DNA of 64,000 bases from Leptolyngbya sp. FACHB-261 (GTDB taxonomy: Bacteria > Cyanobacteriota > Cyanobacteriia > FACHB-261): NCBI RefSeq assembly GCF_014696065.1, contig NZ_JACJPL010000031.1, positions 744,001 to 808,000 on the forward strand, given 5' to 3'. The notes under the pieces were generated by a model that saw only the letters and a list, made by a program, of their open reading frames with translations, was not told where the DNA came from and made no database searches. Every line of letters starts with the position of its first letter. Position 1 is the stretch's first letter. This document shows, one piece after another, positions 37,973-45,079 of the stretch. The position numbers and the translations under genes were made by a program.

Positions 37973-39076
37973 ATGAATTTTGGCAGTGATAATGTAACAG
38001 GTGTAGCACCTGAAATTATGGCGGCGCTGGTAGCAGCCAATGAAGGATCGGCAACATCCTACGGCAATGACGAGATCAGCCAGAGACTCACCGCCCACTT
38101 TTCTGAATTATTCGAAACTGCGATTACGGTTTTTCCAGTCGCCACCGGCTCAGCCGCCAACGCCCTAGCGCTATCGGTGCTGACGCCGCCTTATGGCTCT
38201 ATCTACTGCCACAACCAGGCCCACATTGAGGTCGATGAATGTGGCGCACCGGAGTTTTACACAGGTGGCGCGAAGCTAGTCCTCCTACCAGGGCAGCACG
38301 GCAGAATTCAGGCAGCAGACTTGACCGCAGCTCTGGCCAATGCCGGCACAGGCGTTGTGCATCATGTGCAGCCAGCAGCGCTGAGTTTGACTCAGGCAAC
38401 CGAGGCCGGAACCGTCTACACACCTGAAGCGGTGAGCGAGCTGGCCGAAATTGCCCATGCCCACAATCTGGGCGTACATATGGATGGGGCGCGCTTTGCC
38501 AATGCCGTGGTGGGATTGAACTGTAGCCCAGCAGATATTACCTGGCGAGCGGGAGTAGATGTGCTCTCGTTTGGCGCGACCAAGAACGGTGCCATGGCGG
38601 CTGAGGCTGTGGTCTTCTTTAAGCCAGAATTAGCCGCTAGCTTTGGCTATCGTCGCAAGCGGGCGGGCCATCTCTTCTCTAAAATGCGTTATCTCTCAGC
38701 GCAACTCGAAGCCTATATCACTGACGATTTGTGGCTGCGCAATGCCACTCGCGCTAACGACATGGCGGCTAAACTGGCGGCTGGTTTAGCAACCTTGCCA
38801 GGTGCGGCCTTGAAGCACCCAGTTGAAGCTAACGAAATTTTCGTCTCCTTGCCTGAGACCGTGGTTGACGGGCTATTAGCTGACGGTTTTCACTTCTACC
38901 GCTGGGACCGGGATAGCATCCGCTTGGTCACTGCCTTCAATACTCAGGTGGCTGATGTCACGGCTCTGCTAGAAGCGGCTCAGCGCTACAGCCAGATTGA
39001 TCATCAACTTGATAGTCAAATGGATCAAGTTAATAGCCAAACCGGTAATAGCCAAACCAGTCTGAGTGTTGCCTAA
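37973..39076 (+). CDS. ltaE: Low-specificity L-threonine aldolase
   Basis: 367 residues from the ATG at 37973. Fold-type I PLP enzyme cleaving L-threonine/allo-threonine to glycine and acetaldehyde. NFGSDNVTGVAPEIMAAL start, ATGSAANALAL, HNLGVHMDGARFANAV (Asp contacting PLP) and VLSFGATKNGAMAAEAVVFF with the Schiff-base Lys. Upstream in-frame ATG (37961) and TTG (37949) exist; GAGG sits best for 37973, which also matches the family N-terminus. The C-terminus ends in a Gln/Asn/Ser-rich, repeat-like tail (QLDSQMDQVNSQTGNSQT) not part of the fold. Confidence 0.92.
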   Translation: MNFGSDNVTGVAPEIMAALVAANEGSATSYGNDEISQRLTAHFSELFETAITVFPVATGSAANALALSVLTPPYGSIYCHNQAHIEVDECGAPEFYTGGAKLVLLPGQHGRIQAADLTAALANAGTGVVHHVQPAALSLTQATEAGTVYTPEAVSELAEIAHAHNLGVHMDGARFANAVVGLNCSPADITWRAGVDVLSFGATKNGAMAAEAVVFFKPELAASFGYRRKRAGHLFSKMRYLSAQLEAYITDDLWLRNATRANDMAAKLAAGLATLPGAALKHPVEANEIFVSLPETVVDGLLADGFHFYRWDRDSIRLVTAFNTQVADVTALLEAAQRYSQIDHQLDSQMDQVNSQTGNSQTSLSVA

Positions 39077-39110
39077 TAGGGCTTCTGGAGGGGCAGTGTC
39101 TTGTGCCTGC

Positions 39111-39150
39111 TCTAATCAAACCTAACCAGACCTAATCAGACCTAATCAAA
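39111..39150 (+). repeat. 10-bp tandem repeat, 4 copies
   Basis: tctaatcaaa, cctaaccaga, cctaatcaga and cctaatcaaa are contiguous and run directly into the left arm of the following hairpin. Confidence 0.85.
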
Positions 39151-39197
39151 ACAAACTAGGGGCAACCCGTAAGGATTGCCCCTAGTTTGTTTTGATT
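39144..39197. terminator. Bidirectional terminator, perfect 22-bp stem
   Basis: Left arm 39144-39165 (begins AATCAAAACAAACTAGG) and right arm 39176-39197 are perfectly complementary over 22 bp with a 10-nt loop. The A-rich/T-rich ends supply a U tract for both strands. It sits between convergent genes, and the right arm reaches the first base of the minus-gene stop codon. Confidence 0.92.
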
Positions 39198-39682
39198 TAA
39201 CCATTGGCCGACAGCAGAGGAATCCTTTCTGTCACTGGATCTTCAGCTGGGATGCCGCGTTTGAGTGCCCAAAATTGGCTGAGGAAATGAATCTGGCGAA
39301 AGCCCACGATTAGATTCAGGCCGGGCACAAACAGCCACCAAACGCTTAGGGGTTCTTTTAATCCTTCCTGGCGATACAGTGCGTTTACAGTGCGGTAGAG
39401 CTTGAACTGCACGATGTAGATCCAGACAATGCCCAGCAGCGACAACCAGGGAAACCAACTTGGTACATCTGGGTCGAGGCGCAGCGCTTGAGGAACAGCA
39501 ACGCCCAGCACGAAGGGCAACAGAGACACAGCACCCGACCAACCGGAGCCGGTATAACTCCGCAACTCGTCCTGGATGACCCATTTGTAGTAGCCGTAAT
39601 AAAGCAGGCCACTGACAGCAGATAAAAGAATCACAGACAGCAGAGGACGGGGCTTACCCAGAGGCGGTGTGGCGGTATTCAT
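39197..39682 (-). CDS. Multi-pass membrane protein, unknown (DUF4234-like)
   Basis: 161 residues with four hydrophobic segments (LLSVILLSAVSGLLYYGYY; AVSLLPFVLGVAVPQAL; WLSLLGIVWIYIVQF; WWLFVPGLNLIVGFRQIHF). YYGYYKWVIQDELRSY near the start resembles DUF4234-type proteins, but I am not sure of the family. The stop codon abuts a 22-bp perfect inverted repeat. Confidence 0.7.
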   Translation of the reverse strand: MNTATPPLGKPRPLLSVILLSAVSGLLYYGYYKWVIQDELRSYTGSGWSGAVSLLPFVLGVAVPQALRLDPDVPSWFPWLSLLGIVWIYIVQFKLYRTVNALYRQEGLKEPLSVWWLFVPGLNLIVGFRQIHFLSQFWALKRGIPAEDPVTERIPLLSANG

Positions 39683-39852
39683 TGCGTGGGATGAGGGGAA
39701 GGGGATGAGCGGCTGGCTTTACATTTCGAAATATATCAGAATGCACACGGCTCAATAGGGGGAGATTTGGGCGGTGGGCAGTTCTCCCATCTGATAGACG
39801 TGCCTACCCAGGCTGAGGCCAGACACTGGAGGTGTTGCATGAAGTCTGAGTT

Positions 39853-40449
39853 ATGGCCCGCGAGCGAGACGATAGGCCCGACCCCCAAGTTGAAACCAAC
39901 ACTGAGCTGCTGTTGGAAAACAATGGGGAAGGGGGAGAAATCGACACCACGGAAACCCTCGATACTGACCCTGAGATTTCCGATAACGAGATTCATGCGG
40001 TGGTGCGACGGTTGCGCGACATGCGGGCCTACACACTGACGAAGCCCTTCACCGAACCGAATACCGAAGAGCTTCTAGACACCGATGGTGTTGAGACCGA
40101 GGCAGAAATAACTGCTGCTGGCGAAGCCGTCTCGGCAGATGTTCGGACTGAAGTTGAGGCTCTGTATAAGAGCTTCCTCTCCGAGTACAGCTACGTCAAA
40201 GAGGCCAACGACAAGTTTTTGGCCACTCTGGAACAGGCGCTAGACGAAGATCCCATCGACCAGGAAGAGATCGAGGCGATTCGCAACTACGCTGAGAGCC
40301 TACTGCTTGACCCGGTCAACCAGCGCATGGTCTATACCGAATACGACCAGGAAGACATCGTAGATGAAGCCTTAGACCTCACCAATCGGGAAGCCTGGAT
40401 GGACGTAGACATCCAAAACGAGAACAATCGCGACGACGTTGATGCTTAA
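39853..40449 (+). CDS. Highly acidic hypothetical protein
   Basis: 198 residues, strongly acidic at both ends (ETLDTDPEISDNE; EYDQEDIVDEALDL; ENNRDDVDA) with a helical middle (DVRTEVEALYKSFLSEYSYV). No membrane helix or signal peptide. Probably a soluble, partly disordered protein. No family recognised. Confidence 0.65.
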   Translation: MARERDDRPDPQVETNTELLLENNGEGGEIDTTETLDTDPEISDNEIHAVVRRLRDMRAYTLTKPFTEPNTEELLDTDGVETEAEITAAGEAVSADVRTEVEALYKSFLSEYSYVKEANDKFLATLEQALDEDPIDQEEIEAIRNYAESLLLDPVNQRMVYTEYDQEDIVDEALDLTNREAWMDVDIQNENNRDDVDA

Positions 40450-40527
40450 GTAAGGGCGTAAGTAAAGGCTTGAGTAGATCAACTCAAAAAAGGTCAATAA
40501 AGGCCTGAGTAGGCAAAGAAAAGAAAA

Positions 40528-40579
40528 AAGAAAAAGGTGCTTAGGGTCGCCAGCGATCGACCATTAGCACCTTTTTCTT
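40528..40579. terminator. Bidirectional terminator overlapping a 3' coding end
   Basis: AAGAAAAAGGTGCTTA (40528-40543) pairs with TTAGCACCTTTTTCTT (40564-40579) with one mismatch. An inner GGTCG/CGACC extends the stem. The right arm and loop are coding sequence for the last residues (about GKKKVLMVDRWRP) of the minus-strand gene, so the gene's own stop lies inside its terminator. Confidence 0.85.
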
Positions 40580-41749
40580 GCCTCGCCGCCCCTTGCTTTG
40601 GTCCTGATTTTGGCCCTTATTTCGATTAGGCTGGCGCTTGAACTTGCCGAAGGTCAGCAGGTTGAAGATCAGGCCCGGTACCAGTAGGAGCAGGCAAGCG
40701 GCCAGCAAAGCAAGTAGGCTCCACCAAGGCAAACCGGCAAGCGCTGCCACTAGTGCCGCTAAAGCGGTGAGCAAACCAGCCATGCCGTACTTTTTAATCA
40801 CCTTGACCAGGCGAACTAGGGGCGCAATTTGGCTGGCTCGTTGCGAAACACGCAGCAGGCCACGGGCAACTGCCGGTTGACGCTTGAACAGGGTCATGGC
40901 TTTGGCTTCGCCCAGGTTGCGGGTGAGACGTAGAGCATCACCACCCTCCAGCAGCAGCAAAGTCTTGCCACTGTTGCCGTAGGTTTCGGTTAGACGAGCG
41001 GCGGCTTTGAGGTCATCAACTGACTTGAGGTTGCCGCTGATTTTGACGAAGGTGGGCATATCTAAACCCACGCCTCGAAACAAGCGCCAGCCCGAATCTG
41101 CAAGCTCTACCGCAGAGCGCGAATTGCGAATGGCCGCAGGGTTGGTTGCCAGAGTGCCCAGTTCATCAAACATTCTGCGCAACACGCTGTCGGGCACAAC
41201 TTTGCCGGTGCCTCGGGCAAAGCGCCAACCATTCTTGGCAACTGAGGTGCCGGCATCGACGGTGACGCCTACGCCGGTTAGCTCGGCGGCGGTGGTGGCG
41301 ACGCCAATACCGGACAAGGCTGTGATTAAAGGGTCAACCGATAGACCCTGTTGGTAGCGCCAGCTCTGGACTGCCAGATCGCGCAAGTCGCCAATTACCA
41401 GCAAATCGGAACCGATAGCGCCAATCGCACTCCAAGCATCAACAACGTTGCCGGTCACCGCTCCCTGCGCCACGGCCCAAGCTTTTTCTTGAGAAGTGTA
41501 TTCGTAGCGTTCACGAGCGGCAGCAAGAACCCCTGGATCGGCCAAGTTCTGCTCAGCCGCAAAGTCCAGTATTTGCAGGGCCTCACTGCGACCAGCTTTG
41601 GGGTCAGCAGCAACCGCCTGCCCAGCTAACTGAATGGGGTCGAACTCTCCTTGCCAGCGAGCATAACCAGCGACGGCGACTACTGCCATCAAAACCAGAG
41701 CAGTCAGACGACTGGCGGAGCGCAGGAGCCACAGAAGCAGGGTGAGCAT
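40541..41749 (-). CDS. Membrane protein of unknown function
   Basis: 402 residues. N-terminal helix (LLLWLLRSASRLTALVLMAV), a long soluble middle with alternating Gly-rich and Val/Ala helices (AIGAIGSDLLVIGDLRDLAV, LSGIGVATTAAELTGVGVTV), then a double helix (GLLTALAALVAALAGLPWWS; LLALLAACLLLLVPGLIF) and a very basic tail (KGRRGKKKVLMVDRWRP). The AIGAIGSDLLVIGDLRD region recalls toxin-delivery or pore-like proteins only in composition; no family assigned. Confidence 0.7.
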   Translation of the reverse strand: MLTLLLWLLRSASRLTALVLMAVVAVAGYARWQGEFDPIQLAGQAVAADPKAGRSEALQILDFAAEQNLADPGVLAAARERYEYTSQEKAWAVAQGAVTGNVVDAWSAIGAIGSDLLVIGDLRDLAVQSWRYQQGLSVDPLITALSGIGVATTAAELTGVGVTVDAGTSVAKNGWRFARGTGKVVPDSVLRRMFDELGTLATNPAAIRNSRSAVELADSGWRLFRGVGLDMPTFVKISGNLKSVDDLKAAARLTETYGNSGKTLLLLEGGDALRLTRNLGEAKAMTLFKRQPAVARGLLRVSQRASQIAPLVRLVKVIKKYGMAGLLTALAALVAALAGLPWWSLLALLAACLLLLVPGLIFNLLTFGKFKRQPNRNKGQNQDQSKGRRGKKKVLMVDRWRP

Positions 41750-41780
41750 GGCAGGTCAGAAGTTGGGTGAATGGTAAGGA

Positions 41781-41865
41781 CCTAACCCCCCAGCCCCCTT
41801 CCCTGCGAGGGAAGGGGGAGTAAGATTCTCTTTCTCCTCTCTCCGTGTCGGGGAGGGGCTGGGGG
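41781..41865. repeat. Nested C/G-rich inverted repeat
   Basis: CCCCCTTCCCT-gcg-AGGGAAGGGGG (41794-41818) is a perfect 11-bp hairpin. An outer pair CCCCCAGCCCC (41787) / GGGGCTGGGGG (41855) encloses it. This layout matches a palindromic interspersed repeat common in filamentous cyanobacterial intergenic DNA. Confidence 0.75.
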
Positions 41866-41985
41866 TGGAGTCCAGGCATTGGGGAGGGCGAAAATTGTTC
41901 CCTCACTAGAATAGGTGGGCATAGAGTTGCGTGGGCAGACTAAGCCTTTTTCTGATTGTTTTCTGAGTTGTTTAAGGAGATTAGG

Positions 41986-42321
41986 GTGAAGAAATTACTG
42001 GTGTTGGTTGCTGGCGGGCTGTTGTTGGTTGGCGGTGTGGCGGAGGCTTCTTCGCCGGAGGCTTGGACACAACATGAACGGGAAGTCAGGTCTAGATGTC
42101 TGGCGCTGAGTGGTTTGCGCAATGCTCAGGCGGTGGGGGAGATTGTTGGCTTTGATGATCGGGTGGGGTACGATGCGCTGCTGGTGCGGGGCAATTATGC
42201 TCAAGCTCAGATGAATAACCAGACGGGTCAGGTGCTGTGCCTATTTGATAGACGGACGCGCAGGGCCTATATCAGTGACGCGGAAAATTTGATGCAGCCG
42301 CGCAGGCCACAATCACCATAG
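41986..42321 (+). CDS. Small secreted hypothetical protein
   Basis: 111 residues from the GTG at 41986, which has AAGGAG at ideal distance; a TTG 30 bp upstream lacks an RBS. Signal peptide KKLLVLVAGGLLLVGGVAEA, then a mature domain of about 90 residues with two Cys (RSRCLALSG, GQVLCLFDRRTRRAYISD), probably one disulfide. No family recognised. Confidence 0.75.
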   Translation: MKKLLVLVAGGLLLVGGVAEASSPEAWTQHEREVRSRCLALSGLRNAQAVGEIVGFDDRVGYDALLVRGNYAQAQMNNQTGQVLCLFDRRTRRAYISDAENLMQPRRPQSP

Positions 42322-42382
42322 GCTTTGGCCCGCTGAGACCCCCAACCCTAGGGCCCCAATTCTGGAGGAAACTGGAGTTGGG

Positions 42383-42462
42383 CTTTTGATCTGCTCTTTT
42401 AATCTGCTCTCTGGGTTTGCCCGCTTGATCGGCTCTCTTGATTGGCCCTCTTGATTTATGGG
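42383..42462. repeat. 13-bp tandem repeat, 5 copies in two blocks
   Basis: cttttgatctgct, cttttaatctgct, a 15-bp divergent unit, then cttgatcggctct, cttgattggccct and cttgatttatggg. It lies between the stops of the convergent genes at 41986 and 42477. Confidence 0.8.
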
Positions 42463-42476
42463 CTTAGATTGCTGCA

Positions 42477-42797
42477 TTAGGGGACTCGGTCGCTGTTGTG
42501 TACAGTGCGGAGCAGGTTGGGCGAGAGGCTATAGAGCGGAATAGTGGGGCCGCCACCTTCGGGATGGACGGTGACTTTGCGAACTAAATCGCGGGCTTCG
42601 AGGCTGAGCAGTAGGGGCTGGAGGTTTTGGGGTTCGAGGTTGCTGTCGCGGCTGAGCAGGACGAGACTGACGCGGGAGTGTCCGCCGTTGGGTTCGAGGT
42701 AATTGGCGATGGTGAGCAAGATCAGTTTGAGCGGGGCGGCCAGGTTGAGGCGGCGGGTGATGTGGTCCCAGAGGGCGAGGCGAAGGTTGGGGCTCAT
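42477..42797 (-). CDS. Winged-helix DNA-binding-like protein
   Basis: 106 residues from the ATG at 42797. LKLILLTIANYLEPNGGHSR, SLVLLSRDSNLEPQNLQPLL and LSLEARDLVRKVTVHPEGGG follow the HTH_36/replication-initiator winged-helix pattern (helix, Gly-turn, recognition helix, beta wing). The open frame continues upstream through a 21-bp repeat array (GTG at 42863 would add 22 residues; neither start has a clear RBS). The array just upstream resembles iterons, so an origin or operator-binding role is possible (inference). Confidence 0.6.
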   Translation of the reverse strand: MSPNLRLALWDHITRRLNLAAPLKLILLTIANYLEPNGGHSRVSLVLLSRDSNLEPQNLQPLLLSLEARDLVRKVTVHPEGGGPTIPLYSLSPNLLRTVHNSDRVP

Positions 42798-42837
42798 GGT
42801 GAGTACAGGGGTTGGGAAGGGTTTTGTAAATGAATTA

Positions 42838-42983
42838 CTTACCAATGCCGTAACGTTTGCCACTAACGTCGTAACGTTTGCCAGTAATTGGTAGTTTTTG
42901 CCACTAACGTCGTAACGTTTGCCACTAATGTCGTAGCGTTGGTCAGTAACTTCGTAACGTTTGCCACTAATGTCGTAGCGTTT
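42838..42983. repeat. Seven-copy 21-bp iteron-like array
   Basis: Units of about gccactaacgtcgtaacgtt: 42838, 42859, 42880 (20 bp, degenerate), 42900, 42921, 42942 and 42963. Each has the half-palindromic core TAACGTCGTAACGTT. It lies between the stop of the gene at 43001 and the start of the winged-helix gene. On the minus strand the period of 21 gives a heptapeptide frame (SGKRYDV-like) open into the downstream gene. Confidence 0.9.
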
Positions 42984-43000
42984 GCCACCTCACAGGTTTG

Positions 43001-43381
43001 TTACTGGGCTGGAAGAAGAGAGCTGGCTAAGTCTTCCTGTAGAGCTTTCAACTGCTGCCGTCGCTGTCGCCACAGGTGCCGCCAATACCTCAACACATCG
43101 TCGGGGTAGGCGTAGCGCTGGATTTCGGTTTTGATGACTTCGCCAACCCAGTCGAGCAGGTGCAGGTCGTTGCAGGCTTGGATGGTTAGAGCACAGGCGG
43201 AGAGCCACTGGTTAAATTTGCGATAGCTGAGGAATTGCCCACCCCGATCGGCACGATGGACAAACAGCACGTGCAACCAGTGTTCAATACGGCAAATGAG
43301 CGATTCGGGAATGCCTAAAAACCGGGCAACTTGAGACAAGGGAATGCAAAGCTGCGGCTGCAACACCTGAGTAAGGTGCAT
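43001..43381 (-). CDS. Unknown protein with HTH-like N-terminus
   Basis: 126 residues from the ATG at 43381 (GGAG ten bases upstream; a TTG at 43396 would add five residues). The N-terminal IPLSQVARFLGIPESLICRI reads like a helix-turn-helix. The rest is helical and basic/aromatic (LRYWRHLWRQRRQQLKALQE). No family recognised. Its stop is 18 bp from the 21-bp array; the neighbouring winged-helix gene lies beyond on the same strand. Confidence 0.6.
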   Translation of the reverse strand: MHLTQVLQPQLCIPLSQVARFLGIPESLICRIEHWLHVLFVHRADRGGQFLSYRKFNQWLSACALTIQACNDLHLLDWVGEVIKTEIQRYAYPDDVLRYWRHLWRQRRQQLKALQEDLASSLLPAQ

Positions 43382-43396
43382 GGGAAAGTGCTCCAA

Positions 43397-44258
43397 AAAT
43401 TTGAGGGCAATAGAGCCTTTGACCCCTATTCAGGGTCGAGAAAGGCAAGTGCTAAACTGCCCCCTAGCCGCCAGGTCGCGTCTAACGACCTGAGCGGTTA
43501 GTTCCCCAGAGTTTGTATAAGACCCTGGGGGACGCCTAGGGGCCAGTTGCCTGAGTTGGAAATTACCAGGGACTTGCCGCTGGAGTCAAGTAGGCAAAGA
43601 AAAATTGTTTTGGTCTACCGACTGCGGGAACCAGTGGCTATCCTAGGATGAACTCTACTCACTGCCGAAAGATAAGAACAAGGAACAGCACTCAGGTGTT
43701 CAAGTGTACTGACCTCTGTTATCAGCTCCTTCCACCTGATAGAGAAAGAGGGAATTCGTGTGTTTATCAAATACAAATACTCACACGGTCCATGTTTTTA
43801 AGTATTACCTGCGAACCTGCGAAACATAATGTAGTAATGAATTTGCTGAACATTTCTTTACTCGGTACGATAGGAATAAGATGTATCCTCAACTTAGTCA
43901 AGCAGTTTTAACAAATGCTGAGCTTCCTAATTGTTGCCTTAGCCAAGGGTTAATATACAAATAGCCTGCGCAGGAATGGTCTAGTTGATCTAGTTGTCAA
44001 AATCAGAAACTAGCTTAAAAAAGTCATACAAGATGGTGGACTAGAGAATAGCAGACTAAAAGAGAGCTACTCTAATAATGGAGCTAGCCAATTGGGTTTC
44101 AAGAAGGAAGCTATTGTGAGGTTGCTCATTAGTTTCCAAAGTCAATGAAATTGCGAGATTATTTATGATCGGAGTTTGTGAAAAGACTAGACGGTTCAAT
44201 GATTAAACACTCTAGGCAGTGAAGCCAGGCTTCATACAAATTAGTGAAACTACAAATC
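43397..44258. other. GC-to-AT transition zone
   Basis: About 860 bp. The left 150 bp are GC-rich and strongly structured (see the junction element at 43444). From about 43600 the sequence becomes AT-rich and remains so to about 51.5 kb. An 87-codon ORF at 43648 has no RBS and odd composition; I do not accept it as a gene. No integrase or att site seen. Confidence 0.5.
43444..43551. other. Three-way-junction inverted-repeat element (possible structured RNA)
   Basis: Closing stem CCCCTAG (43461)/CTAGGGG (43536) extended by AACTG/CAGTT and GGC/GCC. Inside, hairpin A CCGC-CAGGTCG/CGACCTG-GCGG (43468-43497) and hairpin B GTTCCCCAG/CTGGGGGAC (43501-43533). The arms account for most of the 108 nt. 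Strand and function unknown; could be a ncRNA, leader or recombination-type DNA structure. Confidence 0.55.
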
Positions 44259-44771
44259 ATGGAAATTTTAGGCGTACTCATCGGAACCATTGTAGGAGGA
44301 CTTATAACTTGGTTCACAACTGCCCATTGGAATAGGCTACAAACGACGTTTGATCTACACCGCGAATTTGACAGTGATGTCATGCATGAATCGAGAATGA
44401 GTGCAGACCAGCTCATCAAGGGAAATCCTCACGATACATTGGGTGAGATATACAAGAAAGATCCTGAAAAATCACGTTACTTATGGCAGTTAATAAACTT
44501 CTATCGGCGTTTGTCACTTGCAATCAAATATAATCAGGTTAATCCTGATCTGATTCCAGAACTATTCGGTGAAATATTCACTTGGTGGTACATCGTTTGC
44601 TTTGAAAACCAGCTACTCGCAGATGAAAAAAATTATTTTTCCCCATCTCGAAAGCAGATTTTTTGGCTAAAGAAGTGGCTTGATACTCACGCAAATAAAA
44701 CCGAACTCTCTAAATGGACTGCAAATGCTTTAGATGACTTACAGAATTACAGGCAGGGAAATTTTATGTAG
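44259..44771 (+). CDS. Membrane-anchored hypothetical protein
   Basis: 170 residues from the ATG at 44259 (an in-frame GTG at 44244 would add five). One N-terminal membrane helix (ILGVLIGTIVGGLITWFTT) is followed by a cytosolic helical domain (FDLHREFDSDVMHESRMSAD; LWQLINFYRRLSLAIKYNQV; FTWWYIVCFENQLL). The layout resembles DUF4760-type proteins, but I do not assign it. AT-rich, in the accessory island. Confidence 0.65.
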   Translation: MEILGVLIGTIVGGLITWFTTAHWNRLQTTFDLHREFDSDVMHESRMSADQLIKGNPHDTLGEIYKKDPEKSRYLWQLINFYRRLSLAIKYNQVNPDLIPELFGEIFTWWYIVCFENQLLADEKNYFSPSRKQIFWLKKWLDTHANKTELSKWTANALDDLQNYRQGNFM

Positions 44772-45079
44772 GAATTTCTAAAGTTACTCCCTGGTGGTTG
44801 TATGCAGACCTCATTGTTTTACCTACCTAAAGAATGCAGTTTGATATAAGCCACTGCACCAGAACATTCATGTCGCTATCAGTTGGCAAAGGCAATCTGT
44901 GCTCGGTAGATAGATCCGTTATACAGCTTCACTTCTTGGTAGATGAGAGCAGAACAGAGGCGTCAGGATGTTTCCTACTTTTATCGTATATCCACTGTAA
45001 AAGTTTTTACAGTAGATCGTTTGCAGGCCAACTTATACATTGAAACTTTGAACAAAAAAAGAGATCTCTAACATTAAAC
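44772..45079. other. AT-rich intergenic region, no gene seen
   Basis: 308 bp. A 69-codon ORF (44834-45043) is probably chance. No clear promoter or terminator. The 40 bp before the nuclease gene are A-rich. Confidence 0.4.

Noticed and set aside
42838-42983. 21-bp array as a CRISPR
   Set aside because: Units abut with no spacers, vary in sequence and no cas gene is near.
43470-43510. Integron attC-like site (GTCTAAC ... GTTAG)
   Set aside because: The left box fits RYYYAAC, but the right box does not match GTTRRRY and no integrase or cassette array is visible.
43648-43911. 87-codon ORF
   Set aside because: No RBS, Cys-rich irregular composition, no domain; probably chance in AT-rich DNA.
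44834-45043. 69-codon ORF before the nuclease gene
   Set aside because: No RBS and non-protein-like composition.
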